A stretch of DNA of 64,000 nucleotides from CAZHCA01 sp964530825 (lineage in GTDB: Bacteria; Bacteroidota; Bacteroidia; Chitinophagales; Saprospiraceae): assembly GCA_964530825.1 (NCBI GenBank), contig CAZHCA010000002.1, positions 248,001-312,000 of the forward strand, in the 5' to 3' direction. Under the pieces are notes generated by a model. That model was given only the letters and a program-made list of their open reading frames with translations. It made no database searches and was not told the DNA's origin. The position numbers were made by a program, and so were the translations under genes. Shown here piece after piece: positions 26,384 through 34,505 of the stretch (positions within the stretch are counted from its first letter, which is position 1; each line of letters begins with the position of its first letter).

Positions 26384-28063
26384 ATGATCGACATGCAAGT
26401 TTCACCCCTTGCTCCAAGCTCGCAGGTGCGCGTTTGGAAAGACAATCTGTTGAGGTCTATCCACTGGTTAGAAGCCATCTCAAAGTTATCATTTGGGCTG
26501 CAAAAGCATCTTTTGACCCCGAACTTCGTTGCAAAAAGCTTACGTGGCTATGGCTATGCGCTTTTTTTGCGCCTTGTTCAGAACCAAAATCCTGCTTTTT
26601 CGCCATCGAAAACATTTTTGAGATGGCTTCTAGTAACAATGCTCCTAGTGGTGTTTGCCGGTAATCTGGCTGCCCAGATTACCCCCCAGACGGATCGAGA
26701 AATCCTGACACCAGATGATTATCGGCTATTGGTTCTACAGAATCATCCGCTGGCGCAAAACGCCAATCTGTTACGCCAGCGCGCTTCTGCCCAACAACTG
26801 CTCGGTTTAGGCGGTTTTGATCCGAAGCTGTATTCGGATTGGGATACCAAAAATTTCGGTGGTAGTCAGTATTATACCCTGAGCGAATCGGGCGTAAAGG
26901 TTCCGCTCGGGCTGGGATTAGAAGTGAAAGGGGCTTACCAGATTGCTCGTGGGATCAACGTCAATGCCGAAAATAATATCCCCAGTATCGGGCAGGCTAG
27001 TGTAGGGTTTAATGCTTCTCTGCTACAGGGCATGATGTTCGATCAGCGCCGGGCAGACCGCAGCATGGCGGCTATTATTCCGGAATTGAACGAAGCTAAA
27101 CGCGAACAATTACTCAACGACCTGGTACTGGAGGGGCTGTATTCCTATTGGGATTGGGTTGTGGCCTGGGAGGCTTTGCGTATTCTGCAAGAAGGCGAAG
27201 AACTGGCGCAAACGCGCCTCGAAGGTACCATCAACAGTTATATTCAGGGTAGTATGACGGCCGTAGACACCCTCGAGACCTACATTCAATTGCAAAACCG
27301 GCAGGTGGATGTAGCCAACGCCCAGAACGAGATAAACATCCGGCTCATCCGGCTGACCGATTTCATTTGGAATAGTGGACGTGCCCTGCAACCCGATGTT
27401 GCCAATTACGAGGCGGTCCGGCTTGAAGACTACACCTACCGGGGCAACCTGGCCTGGGTCGATACCTCTCTGCAGGCGCTTAGTCTTTTACATCCGGAAT
27501 TACGCGTTTTACAACGTGACCTGGAGATGCTGGAAATTGAAAACCGGCTCGCCGCCGAGATGCGCAAGCCCCGCCTCGATGTAGGTTACCAACTCATATC
27601 CGATGGAGCTGATTTTTTCATTTCGGATAAGGACCCCGAAGCCACCGATAACCTGAACCAGCTGTTTTTGGAAAATTACAAGTGGCAAATCAATTTCGGG
27701 ATGCCGCTATTTTGGCGCAAAGAGCGCGGTAAATACGACTTGGTACAAATTAAACAGCAAGAAACACGCAACAAGCTCACGCAAAAACAGCAAGAGATAT
27801 TCAACAAGGTGCGTCGCTACCGCAGTGACCTGACCAACCTGATCAATCAGATCGAGCAGATGGAAGAGATCGTCACCAACTACGAGCGGTTGCTGGCCGC
27901 CGAGCGCCGCAAGTTCGGATTGGGTGAAAGCTCGGTCTTCCTAGTCAACAGCCGGGAGCAAAAACTCATCGAGTCCCAGATTAAGCTGGTAAGTCTCAAA
28001 GGGAAATACCACCAGACACTGGCCGCTCTGGAGTGGTCGGTTGGTCAGTTGGCCCAACAGTAA
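26384..28063 (+). CDS. TolC-family outer membrane efflux protein
   Basis: The mature part (from about residue 100) shows a TolC channel: repeated long helices such as LVLQNHPLAQNANLLRQRA, NSYIQGSMTAVDTLETYIQL, and KYDLVQIKQQETRNKLTQKQ, then FGLGESSVFLVNSREQKLIE near the end. The outer-membrane channel completes the ABC/HlyD exporter just upstream. The start is uncertain. ATG 26384 lies 11 bases after the hlyD-like stop, but it puts about 75 residues ahead of an apparent signal peptide (RWLLVTMLLVVFAGNLAAQ). A TTG at 26618 would place that signal at the N-terminus. The extra segment resembles nothing I know. The protein ends just before a strong hairpin. Confidence 0.9.
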   Translation: MIDMQVSPLAPSSQVRVWKDNLLRSIHWLEAISKLSFGLQKHLLTPNFVAKSLRGYGYALFLRLVQNQNPAFSPSKTFLRWLLVTMLLVVFAGNLAAQITPQTDREILTPDDYRLLVLQNHPLAQNANLLRQRASAQQLLGLGGFDPKLYSDWDTKNFGGSQYYTLSESGVKVPLGLGLEVKGAYQIARGINVNAENNIPSIGQASVGFNASLLQGMMFDQRRADRSMAAIIPELNEAKREQLLNDLVLEGLYSYWDWVVAWEALRILQEGEELAQTRLEGTINSYIQGSMTAVDTLETYIQLQNRQVDVANAQNEINIRLIRLTDFIWNSGRALQPDVANYEAVRLEDYTYRGNLAWVDTSLQALSLLHPELRVLQRDLEMLEIENRLAAEMRKPRLDVGYQLISDGADFFISDKDPEATDNLNQLFLENYKWQINFGMPLFWRKERGKYDLVQIKQQETRNKLTQKQQEIFNKVRRYRSDLTNLINQIEQMEEIVTNYERLLAAERRKFGLGESSVFLVNSREQKLIESQIKLVSLKGKYHQTLAALEWSVGQLAQQ

Positions 28064-28081
28064 TTCTGCTTCATTTAACCA

Positions 28082-28116
28082 AGCCCGGTGGATAATTACT
28101 GGCTATCCGCCGGGCT
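28082..28116 (+). terminator. hairpin terminator of the exporter operon
   Basis: AGCCCGGTGGATA (28082-28094) pairs with TATCCGCCGGGCT (28104-28116), 13 pairs with one G-T, loop of 9. Only a short GTCTTG follows, so the T-run is weak. It lies 18 bases after the TolC stop. Confidence 0.7.
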
Positions 28117-28170
28117 GTCTTGTAGAGCCGCAATTAAATCTTTACTTTTATCAATTAAAAGTATGGATTC

Positions 28171-29037
28171 ATGAGGGCTTTCCTCTTATTTATACTCTTT
28201 TTGGCCTTATTATTCACAGCACGTTGGTATTTCGTGTGCAATATGATGGGCCTTTGTACCGTGGAGCTGGCACAAAGCATGGTAGTCCGGCCTGCAACCC
28301 TAACCTTCTACGATGGCGACTCCCTGGTGCTGCAAGGTTACGATCAATTTTACTTTCCCGATACGAACGGGCGGGCCCGGCTCAATAACAATAACCGGGC
28401 TTTCCTCGATTCGATAGCCCGCTACCTCCTGCGCCGAACCGACCGTCAGTTGCAGGTGCGCGGGGAGTATCGTCCTTCCGAACAGGGCATTACCCAAGGC
28501 TTCTTCGATAACTTAGGATTGGCGCGTGCCCAGTACGGCCGCCTACAGCTAATTGAGCGGGGGCTGGACCGCGACCGGATCACGCTCGATTACCGGCTCG
28601 ACTCAACGGGACGATTGCAAGAACCCCTCCATTTCGAAGCCTATATCATCGCCGACACCACCGGCTACGAACGTGAGTCCTTTACGTTTAGGAATATGAC
28701 CTTTACCGATGCCAATTTTGCTTTTGACTCGGACGAGTTTCGTCCGGCGCCAGCCTGTGTGTTGTACGCCGATTCGGTTAAAACTTATTTAGAGGAAAAT
28801 CCGGGAAAAGAATTGCACATTGTAGGGCATACCGACCGGGTAGGCACGGCCGGCTACAATTACGATCTGGGGATGCGGCGCGCTCAATCGGCCAAGGATT
28901 ACTTTGTAGAACTAGGTGTACAGGCGCCGATCACACTGAAGTCTATGGGCGAACGACGCCCCGTAGCCACCAACCAAACCGCGGAAGGCCGGCAAAAGAA
29001 CCGCCGAGTTAATTTTATTTTACGCGATCAAACCTAA
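28171..29037 (+). CDS. OmpA-family peptidoglycan-binding protein
   Basis: The 288-residue protein has an N-terminal hydrophobic anchor or signal (AFLLFILFLALLFTARWYF). Its C-terminal OmpA domain (about 180-288) reads FAFDSDEFRPAPACVLYADS, then ELHIVGHTDRVGTAGYNYDL and RRAQSAKDYFVELG, which ends with RQKNRRVNFIL. The Asp and Arg that hold diaminopimelate are in the GHTD and NRRV segments. The middle also has an OmpA-like half (NRQLQVRGEYRPSEQG-type), so it may be a tandem. It probably tethers the envelope to peptidoglycan. The coiled-coil/HhH gene starts 7 bases after its stop, so they share an operon. Confidence 0.9.
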   Translation: MRAFLLFILFLALLFTARWYFVCNMMGLCTVELAQSMVVRPATLTFYDGDSLVLQGYDQFYFPDTNGRARLNNNNRAFLDSIARYLLRRTDRQLQVRGEYRPSEQGITQGFFDNLGLARAQYGRLQLIERGLDRDRITLDYRLDSTGRLQEPLHFEAYIIADTTGYERESFTFRNMTFTDANFAFDSDEFRPAPACVLYADSVKTYLEENPGKELHIVGHTDRVGTAGYNYDLGMRRAQSAKDYFVELGVQAPITLKSMGERRPVATNQTAEGRQKNRRVNFILRDQT

Positions 29038-29044
29038 CCCACTG

Positions 29045-30301
29045 ATGATCGAAAATATCTCCGATTTTTTCACCCAAATGGATAGCCAGGCAAGTATTTT
29101 CTTCCTGGTGAGTTGTATCGTTGCTTTCCTGGTTGGCTTGCTGATCGGCCGTTTATTGGTAGGCGGCACTTTGCGTCGCCTGCGGCGGGAGATCGAAACG
29201 CGGAAAAATCACGCTTTGCCCCTGGAAGAAAATGTAAGCCAATTGCGGGAAGAGCTGGCACTTAAGGAAGCTGACTTGAAAAAAGCGCGCTACGAAAGCC
29301 AGGAGGCCCAAGCAAAAGTGGACCGGATGGAGCTGGAAAAACAACAGCAAATGAATGATCTGCAGCGCTTACAGGAACAACTGGAGCGTGCGAAGATAAC
29401 CAATGAAGGCTATTTATCGACCATAGAAGACCTGAATACCCAGATTCTAGGTTTAAAATCGAAGCTTACAAAACAAGAAGGTAATTCGGTCATAACACCG
29501 CCCTCAGCCAAACCCAACCAGGAGGGCATCATTTTAGGAGATGCCCAAGACCTGACCCACAGTCGATTAGATGAGGTAGAGGAAAAACTCGCCAGTTTGG
29601 AGCGCGATAACATCCAGTTGCGGCAGCGGCTAGAAGATATAACCTCGGCGCCGAGCCCACTGCCGGTTGATCCCGGACAGATAGAAGAAGTACCTATCTA
29701 CGTACCGCGCGAAAGCGAAGATGAAAGCAAGACCGAGGCTTTTTTCCAGCAGGAAAAAAACGTCGGTCTGCACAGTGTGCCCATCTCGCCCGGGGGCAAG
29801 GACGATCTCTCACGAATTGACGGTATCGGTCATTTCCTGGAGAAAAAACTGAACGATATTGGCATTTTCACCTACCAGCAAATCGCTGAGATGGATCGCA
29901 CACGCATCGCAGAGGTCACCAAGGCTATTCAGTATTTTGAAGGACGTATCGAAAAAGACGACTGGGTAGGTCAAGCCCAACGCCTCATGAACGAAAAAGC
30001 CACCACTGAAGAAAGCCGGCCGGCCGCAACTGTGCGTACCCAGGAACCGGAGATCAACCAAGATCTGACACTCATTCTCGGCATCGACGATCAGGTTGCT
30101 AAAGTGCTTACCGCCCTGGGCTATCGAGCATTGGATGATATCGCTAAAAGCGATCCGGGCGAGCTGGCTACTCAATTGGAGGAGCAAGGTGTTCAGCTGC
30201 TTATTGATACGAACTCCTGGCCTGCGCAGGCCCGCCTGGCAATGGATGCCGAATGGGATCTGCTCAAAGAATACCAGGAACAACTGGCTAAAGAACGCTA
30301 A
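29045..30301 (+). CDS. membrane-anchored coiled-coil protein with helix-hairpin-helix C-terminus
   Basis: The 418-residue protein has an N-terminal membrane helix (FFLVSCIVAFLVGLLIGRLL), then about 130 residues of heptad coiled coil (LREELALKEADLKKARYESQ, then KVDRMELEKQQQMNDLQRL) and a low-complexity linker. The C-terminal region (about 255-320) matches the helix-hairpin-helix pattern of the predicted flap-endonuclease-1-like group: DDLSRIDGIGHFLEKKLNDI, then GIFTYQQIAEMDRTRI. A second, weaker copy follows (LTLILGIDDQVAKVLTALGY). Fused to the OmpA gene, this suggests an envelope-located protein. DNA or ribosomal contact is inferred only from the HhH fold. Confidence 0.8.
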   Translation: MIENISDFFTQMDSQASIFFLVSCIVAFLVGLLIGRLLVGGTLRRLRREIETRKNHALPLEENVSQLREELALKEADLKKARYESQEAQAKVDRMELEKQQQMNDLQRLQEQLERAKITNEGYLSTIEDLNTQILGLKSKLTKQEGNSVITPPSAKPNQEGIILGDAQDLTHSRLDEVEEKLASLERDNIQLRQRLEDITSAPSPLPVDPGQIEEVPIYVPRESEDESKTEAFFQQEKNVGLHSVPISPGGKDDLSRIDGIGHFLEKKLNDIGIFTYQQIAEMDRTRIAEVTKAIQYFEGRIEKDDWVGQAQRLMNEKATTEESRPAATVRTQEPEINQDLTLILGIDDQVAKVLTALGYRALDDIAKSDPGELATQLEEQGVQLLIDTNSWPAQARLAMDAEWDLLKEYQEQLAKER

Positions 30302-31132
30302 TTACAGAACCCGGTACCGATAGATCCAGCCTTCCCGGGCAGCAGCCAGGGTGCGTTTGCCCAAGGCCAGGTGGTTCATTCGAGCGAATTCCCGGGGCAG
30401 GGTAACCAGCGTACGGATTTTTAGCTCCGGTCCGATCAGCTCGAGTCGTATTTTATCCTGCCAGAAAGTTAAGCGTTCGTTCCAGACGTAAACCGATTGA
30501 CTCGGAATGAATAGTTGCTTGCTGAATTGACCGAAATTATCGAAGGTGTAGAGCTTACCAGCCGGATCAAAAAGATACACGAAATTCTGCAAAATGCGTA
30601 TTTGTTGGCCATCGGGTGGTGTGGCCAGTGCTAAACTCAGATCCTGGCTTTGCTGGGTAAGTTGTTGCTGGCGGTCGATTTTTTTTAGCTGATATACGCC
30701 CTTATCGTAGATCCAGATTTGGTTATCGCGCGAGGTGGCTACGGCAGCGGCTTCAACGATACCAATGGAAAACAAGTCGAAGGTAGTCGTCGGATTCAGG
30801 GTGCGGTCAAGGATAACGATCTTCTGAAATTCCGGATAAAACAGCAGAATGTTGAAAGGGTCGGTCAGATCGACGTGAGCCAACTCCCCTAGTTGATTGT
30901 TGGAATAAAAAAACTGCTTTTGGCCCTGGGCGGTAAATTTTCGCAAGGTATTGTCGGGCCCGACTGCGTAGAGCTGATCGAGTTGGTCGAGGTACAAGGC
31001 TTTAACTTCTAGGGCGAAAGAATCGATAAATTGCAAGCGCAAGCTATCCTGCCCGGCCAGGGAAGAACAACACAGACTAACGCCGATTAGAATCTGCCAG
31101 AGTGCGGTTGCCGAATATTTCACCAGCTTCAT
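30302..31132 (-). CDS. secreted beta-propeller-like protein
   Basis: From ATG 31132 the product is 276 residues. It starts with a signal peptide (MKLVKYSATALWQILIGVSL, then CCSSLAGQDS). The body shows short blades such as ALYLDQLDQLYAVGPDNTLR, NQIWIYDKGVYQLKKIDRQ and VYLFDPAGKLYTFDNFGQFS, each a strand plus a turn as in NHL/six-bladed propellers. It is common in Bacteroidota and its role is unknown. Its first 56 bases overlap the end of the lpxH gene, so it is translationally coupled to it. The frame also opens further upstream at 31177, inside lpxH, but the signal peptide decides for 31132. Confidence 0.75.
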   Translation of the reverse strand: MKLVKYSATALWQILIGVSLCCSSLAGQDSLRLQFIDSFALEVKALYLDQLDQLYAVGPDNTLRKFTAQGQKQFFYSNNQLGELAHVDLTDPFNILLFYPEFQKIVILDRTLNPTTTFDLFSIGIVEAAAVATSRDNQIWIYDKGVYQLKKIDRQQQLTQQSQDLSLALATPPDGQQIRILQNFVYLFDPAGKLYTFDNFGQFSKQLFIPSQSVYVWNERLTFWQDKIRLELIGPELKIRTLVTLPREFARMNHLALGKRTLAAAREGWIYRYRVL

Positions 31133-31880
31133 ATTCAAAGAATTGGAGTTCAAGGTTGTTACCGTCGAAAACGGCATAGGAGTTGTAATTGATCCACTCG
31201 CCCAGGTTTACATAACGCGATTGGTCGTTTTTCAGTACATAGTCGATCGGAAGGTGACGGTGCCCAAAGACAAAGTAGTCAAAGTACTGATGGTCCAATG
31301 TCGCGTTGGCGAATTGGATGAGCCATTCTTTCTCTGGTCCCAGAAAATCGGCCCGCAGCGGATTGGCCGACCGGCTGGTGCCCGACCAGAAATCGGCCAG
31401 GCTGATACCCCAGGTGGGATGGAGGGAAGCGAAAAGCCACTGGCAGGCCCGGTTGCGAAATATCCGTTTGATGAATTTATACCCGTAGTCCCCTGGCCCC
31501 AAACCGTCGCCGTGCCCGATGAAGAAACGCTTGCCGTTAATCTCCCGGACGATAGGATCGCGGTAGGTGGGAATGTTGAGTTCTTCTTCAAAATAGGTAA
31601 ACATCCACATATCGTGGTTGCCGGTAAAAAAATAGATGGGTAATCCATCATCGGTAAGTTCGGCCAGCTTGCCGAGTAACCGGACGTAACCCTTAGGTAC
31701 AACCCGCTGGTAGTCATACCAAAAATCAAACACATCGCCAACCAAGTAAATGGCTGCCGCATCGGCAGCGATGGCATCGAGCCAGCGCACAAGCTGCCGC
31801 TCGCGCTCGCGGGAGGGGAGCCGCCCGTCGATACCCAAATGAAAATCTGATGCAAAATACGTCTTCTTACCCTGTGCCAT
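31077..31880 (-). CDS. lpxH: UDP-2,3-diacylglucosamine diphosphatase (LpxH-like calcineurin phosphoesterase)
   Basis: The 267-residue protein has the metallophosphoesterase set in order: ASDFHLG (residues 10-16, Asp and His), VGDVFDFWYDY (Asp), FTGNHDMWMF (Asn-His), then FIGHGDGLG and, near the end, FVFGHRHLPID. The family includes UDP-2,3-diacylglucosamine hydrolase, which makes lipid X, the fourth step of lipid A synthesis, in the cytosol. LpxH versus a paralogue cannot be settled by eye, but the length and the conserved WYDY segment fit the Bacteroidota enzyme. The stop lies inside the following propeller gene. No other lpx gene is near. Confidence 0.85.
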   Translation of the reverse strand: MAQGKKTYFASDFHLGIDGRLPSRERERQLVRWLDAIAADAAAIYLVGDVFDFWYDYQRVVPKGYVRLLGKLAELTDDGLPIYFFTGNHDMWMFTYFEEELNIPTYRDPIVREINGKRFFIGHGDGLGPGDYGYKFIKRIFRNRACQWLFASLHPTWGISLADFWSGTSRSANPLRADFLGPEKEWLIQFANATLDHQYFDYFVFGHRHLPIDYVLKNDQSRYVNLGEWINYNSYAVFDGNNLELQFFEYEAGEIFGNRTLADSNRR

Positions 31881-31980
31881 ACCGCTTAATCGTCGGGGTT
31901 AAAGGTAAAAAAATAGCCGTGGACCTGCTCCTGCGAACCAAGGCGGAAAAAAAATCCTTGTTAGGGAAAGACTAATACCG

Positions 31981-32877
31981 ATGAAGATTGCACTCGACTG
32001 GACGCCCAATACTAACCACACCGGTTTTTTTGTTGCGCAAATCAAGGGATTTTACGCAGAATTAGGATTGACTTTGGATATCATCGATCCTTCCACGGAC
32101 AACTACCAGACTACACCCGCCAAGAAGCTTGAGTTTGGCGAGGTGGACCTGGCGATTGCACCAACGGAAAGCATACTCAGCTACCGGCTCAAGGACCGGC
32201 CCGCTTATTTTAAGGCCATCGCCGCCATTTTGCAGGAAGACTTAAGCGCGATTGCCACCCTTCCTGAAATAGGGCGCCCGCGCCAGCTCGACGGAAAAAT
32301 TTACGGCTCCTACCAGGCACGCTACGAAGACCATATCGTACGGCAGCTGATTAAAAATGACGGTGGTGAAGGTAATATTAAGGTGGTTTATCCCGAAAAA
32401 CTAGGCATTTGGAATACCCTGCTATCCGGGCAGGTCGACGCCACCTGGATCTTTCGTGCCTGGGAAGGTATAGAGGCCGAAGGTCAGGGCGTGGCACTCA
32501 ACTACCATCTGCTCAAAGACTACGGGATTGATTACGGCTATTCTCCGGTGATCGTCGCTCGGGCGGCCGACTTGGAGGACCGGGCTGATGTAATACGGGC
32601 ATTCCTATATGCAACGCGCCGCGGTTTTGTTTTTGCACAGGAGCATCCGGGGGCGGCTGCGGAAATACTACATCCCTACGTACCTCCGCACGATCGCGAG
32701 CGTATCGACTTGCAGCGCAGTCAGGCTTTTATCAACCCTTTCTACGGCAATGCCGAAAATTGGGGCCGTATGGAAAGCGAAAGATTTCGGGTTTTCATGG
32801 ACTGGTTATGGGAAAAAGGCATGCTCCCGGAAAAGATAGAAGCGGATTCGGTGTTTACAAACGCGCTTATTGATTAA
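31981..32877 (+). CDS. NMT1/THI5-like substrate-binding protein without signal peptide
   Basis: The 298-residue protein starts directly with a domain: MKIALDWTPNTNHTGFFVAQ, then IKGFYAELGLTLDIIDPSTD. This is the NMT1/THI5-like (SsuA/ThiY) fold of periplasmic binding proteins; the pattern WTPNTNHTG is strong. Further on are GEVDLAIAPTESILSYR, LSGQVDATWIFRAWEG and FLYATRRGFVFAQEHPG. No signal peptide or lipobox is seen, and there is no ABC permease or ATPase nearby. It is either cytoplasmic or exported by another route. Yeast THI5 makes the pyrimidine of thiamine from its own His and pyridoxal phosphate; the CCCFC motif of that enzyme is absent here. YjbQ (thiamine-phosphate synthase-like) lies 20 kb away, too far to help. 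Confidence 0.8.
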   Translation: MKIALDWTPNTNHTGFFVAQIKGFYAELGLTLDIIDPSTDNYQTTPAKKLEFGEVDLAIAPTESILSYRLKDRPAYFKAIAAILQEDLSAIATLPEIGRPRQLDGKIYGSYQARYEDHIVRQLIKNDGGEGNIKVVYPEKLGIWNTLLSGQVDATWIFRAWEGIEAEGQGVALNYHLLKDYGIDYGYSPVIVARAADLEDRADVIRAFLYATRRGFVFAQEHPGAAAEILHPYVPPHDRERIDLQRSQAFINPFYGNAENWGRMESERFRVFMDWLWEKGMLPEKIEADSVFTNALID

Positions 32878-32901
32878 AGACAACAGGATTCCCCCTTAGC
32901 G

Positions 32902-33573
32902 CTAGGGGAATACTTTATCGATTAACATCAGGAGGCGCTCCAGGAGATCCGACTTTTCAGTTTTTAAATCCTCATTTTTTGTGCTACCCGCAATTTCCTT
33001 TCTTTCAATCTGCTTGTGCTGGATTTGAAGCAGAATGATGTGATTTTCCCACTCTTCGCCCGCCAATTCAAGTAACTGCTCAAATACGGCCTGCATTTGA
33101 TTCTCACTGACCAATTTTTTGAGTGCACGACGCTTCTTTTTATAGCCCATTGCATCAGGGTCACCTTTAGGAGGGGATGTCGGATTCGCGCCTTTTAACT
33201 TTGCGGTAGCACGGTTGTAGGTTTCAACAATGGTGAAAATCGATTTCGGAGAAAAAAGCTGATCATCGGAATTTTTTAAGCGTTCCCACCAGGCCTCTAA
33301 TTGCAGGATGTCTTCCCTTTTTCCAACTTGTCGCAAGGTGGCAAGTGCAGCCATAACAATGGTCTGCCGAAAGTTCTTTTCTTTTAGTGCTTCGAGTGCA
33401 GCCTTTCTGGCTTCCGGCAAACCCAATGCAGTGGCAGTGCTGAGCGCTGCCGCAACAACGGTTTCGTTACCGTGATCCAATTGTTGGAGAACAAAGGATT
33501 TTTGTGAATGATTAGAGCTGTCCTTGATCAGTTTGAGTTGCCTGACAATGGAATGTGAGGGGTCTGTAGTCAT
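32902..33573 (-). CDS. HEAT-like helical protein with EAD11-like C-terminal domain
   Basis: The 223-residue product has two parts. Residues of about 8-115 are HEAT-like pairs (FVLQQLDHGNETVVAAALST, then FRQTIVMAALATLRQVGKRE). After a Pro-rich gap, residues of about 147-223 read LKKLVSENQMQAVFEQLLEL, then NHIILLQIQHKQIERKEI, and finish EKSDLLERLLMLID. This spacing of L-x-x-L-(I/V), A-x-x-x-L-L-x-L and a late R/L-L-x-L-I-D matches the effector-associated domain 11 (EAD11) pattern found in bacterial conflict and signalling proteins, where it joins sensors to effectors by homotypic contact. No effector (TIR, caspase-like, STAND) is adjacent. The EAD11 call is by eye. Confidence 0.7.
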   Translation of the reverse strand: MTTDPSHSIVRQLKLIKDSSNHSQKSFVLQQLDHGNETVVAAALSTATALGLPEARKAALEALKEKNFRQTIVMAALATLRQVGKREDILQLEAWWERLKNSDDQLFSPKSIFTIVETYNRATAKLKGANPTSPPKGDPDAMGYKKKRRALKKLVSENQMQAVFEQLLELAGEEWENHIILLQIQHKQIERKEIAGSTKNEDLKTEKSDLLERLLMLIDKVFP

Positions 33574-33696
33574 TACTGCTTGTGGGTTGCTGTTTTCGCA
33601 AAAAGATGAAGATAGGGATTATAGAAATAAGTTGAATAGGAGAAATCTTTTTTTGATGGCTTGACCAGGATCGTGTATTTTCAGCCGAAAAAGTCG

Positions 33697-34485
33697 ATGG
33701 ATCTTTCGTTGCATGGCAAGCGTGCGCTGGTAGGTGGTAGCAGCAGAGGGTTGGGTAAAGCTTCTGCATTTGAACTGGCCAGGCTGGGTGCTAGGGTGAC
33801 GTTAATTGCCCGGCACGAATCCACGCTGCGCGATGTTGCCCAGGCATTACCCCGCAGCTCGGAGGAGCAACACCACGATTACTTGGCGTTGGATTTTTCG
33901 GATATCGAAACCCTGGGACAACGAATAGCCGAACGGACCCAGGCCACTACTTATCACATTGTTGTTAACAATAGCGGCGGCCCCCCTTCCGGCCCCATCA
34001 TCGAAGCTAGTGCCGAATCCTTCGAAAGAGCCTTCCGCCAGCACGTCGTTGCGAGCCAGCTTCTGTTGCAGGCGCTCCTGCCCGGCATGCGCGCAGCCGG
34101 TTATGGACGGGTGATCAATATCGTATCCACTTCCGTCAAAACGCCTTTACCCAACCTGGGCGTTTCCAATACCATTCGCGGCGCCATGGGCAACTGGGCC
34201 AAGACCACAGCTATGGAATTGGCTCCGTTTGGGATCACCGTCAATAATGTATTGCCCGGTGCTACCGATACCGAACGGTTGCGTTCGCTCCTACAAGCAC
34301 AAGCCGAAGCAAAAAAACTGCCGGTAGAGCAGGTAACCCTGCAGTGGGTCGAAAGCATTCCTATGGGGCGTTTTGGTTTACCGGAGGAAGTGGCAGCAGC
34401 CGTGGCTTTCCTGGCCAGTCCAGCTGCCAGTTATATTACAGGCACCCAGATCACGGTAGATGGTGGACGCACCCCTACTTTATAG
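33697..34485 (+). CDS. short-chain dehydrogenase/reductase-fold protein lacking the YxxxK catalytic pair
   Basis: The 262-residue protein has an SDR Rossmann fold: cofactor loop ALVGGSSRGLGKASAFELA, the core NNSGGPPSGPI, INIVSTSVKTPLPNLGVSNT, and the C-terminal AVAFLASPAASYITGTQITV-DGG. In active SDRs the helix after the Ser is YxxxK. Here the aligned segment is VSNTIRGAMGNWAKT, with Ser in place of Tyr and Arg in place of Lys. Such a VSN-T-R-x-A form is known to me from 3-oxoacyl-ACP reductase-like proteins in Bacteroidota, so it is a subfamily feature and not a sequencing fault. Its substrate is unknown. I start at ATG 33697; an in-frame TTG at 33661 adds 12 residues without support. Confidence 0.85.
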   Translation: MDLSLHGKRALVGGSSRGLGKASAFELARLGARVTLIARHESTLRDVAQALPRSSEEQHHDYLALDFSDIETLGQRIAERTQATTYHIVVNNSGGPPSGPIIEASAESFERAFRQHVVASQLLLQALLPGMRAAGYGRVINIVSTSVKTPLPNLGVSNTIRGAMGNWAKTTAMELAPFGITVNNVLPGATDTERLRSLLQAQAEAKKLPVEQVTLQWVESIPMGRFGLPEEVAAAVAFLASPAASYITGTQITVDGGRTPTL

Positions 34486-34505
34486 CGGGGTCACTGTGCT
34501 CGATT

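Noticed and set aside
31143..31643. A 166-residue plus-strand frame inside lpxH
   Set aside because: It is antisense to a gene with complete phosphoesterase motifs and shows no domain pattern of its own.
31981..32877. THI5-type HMP-P synthase
   Set aside because: The overall fold fits, but the CCCFC motif of yeast THI5 is missing, so the enzyme name is not justified.
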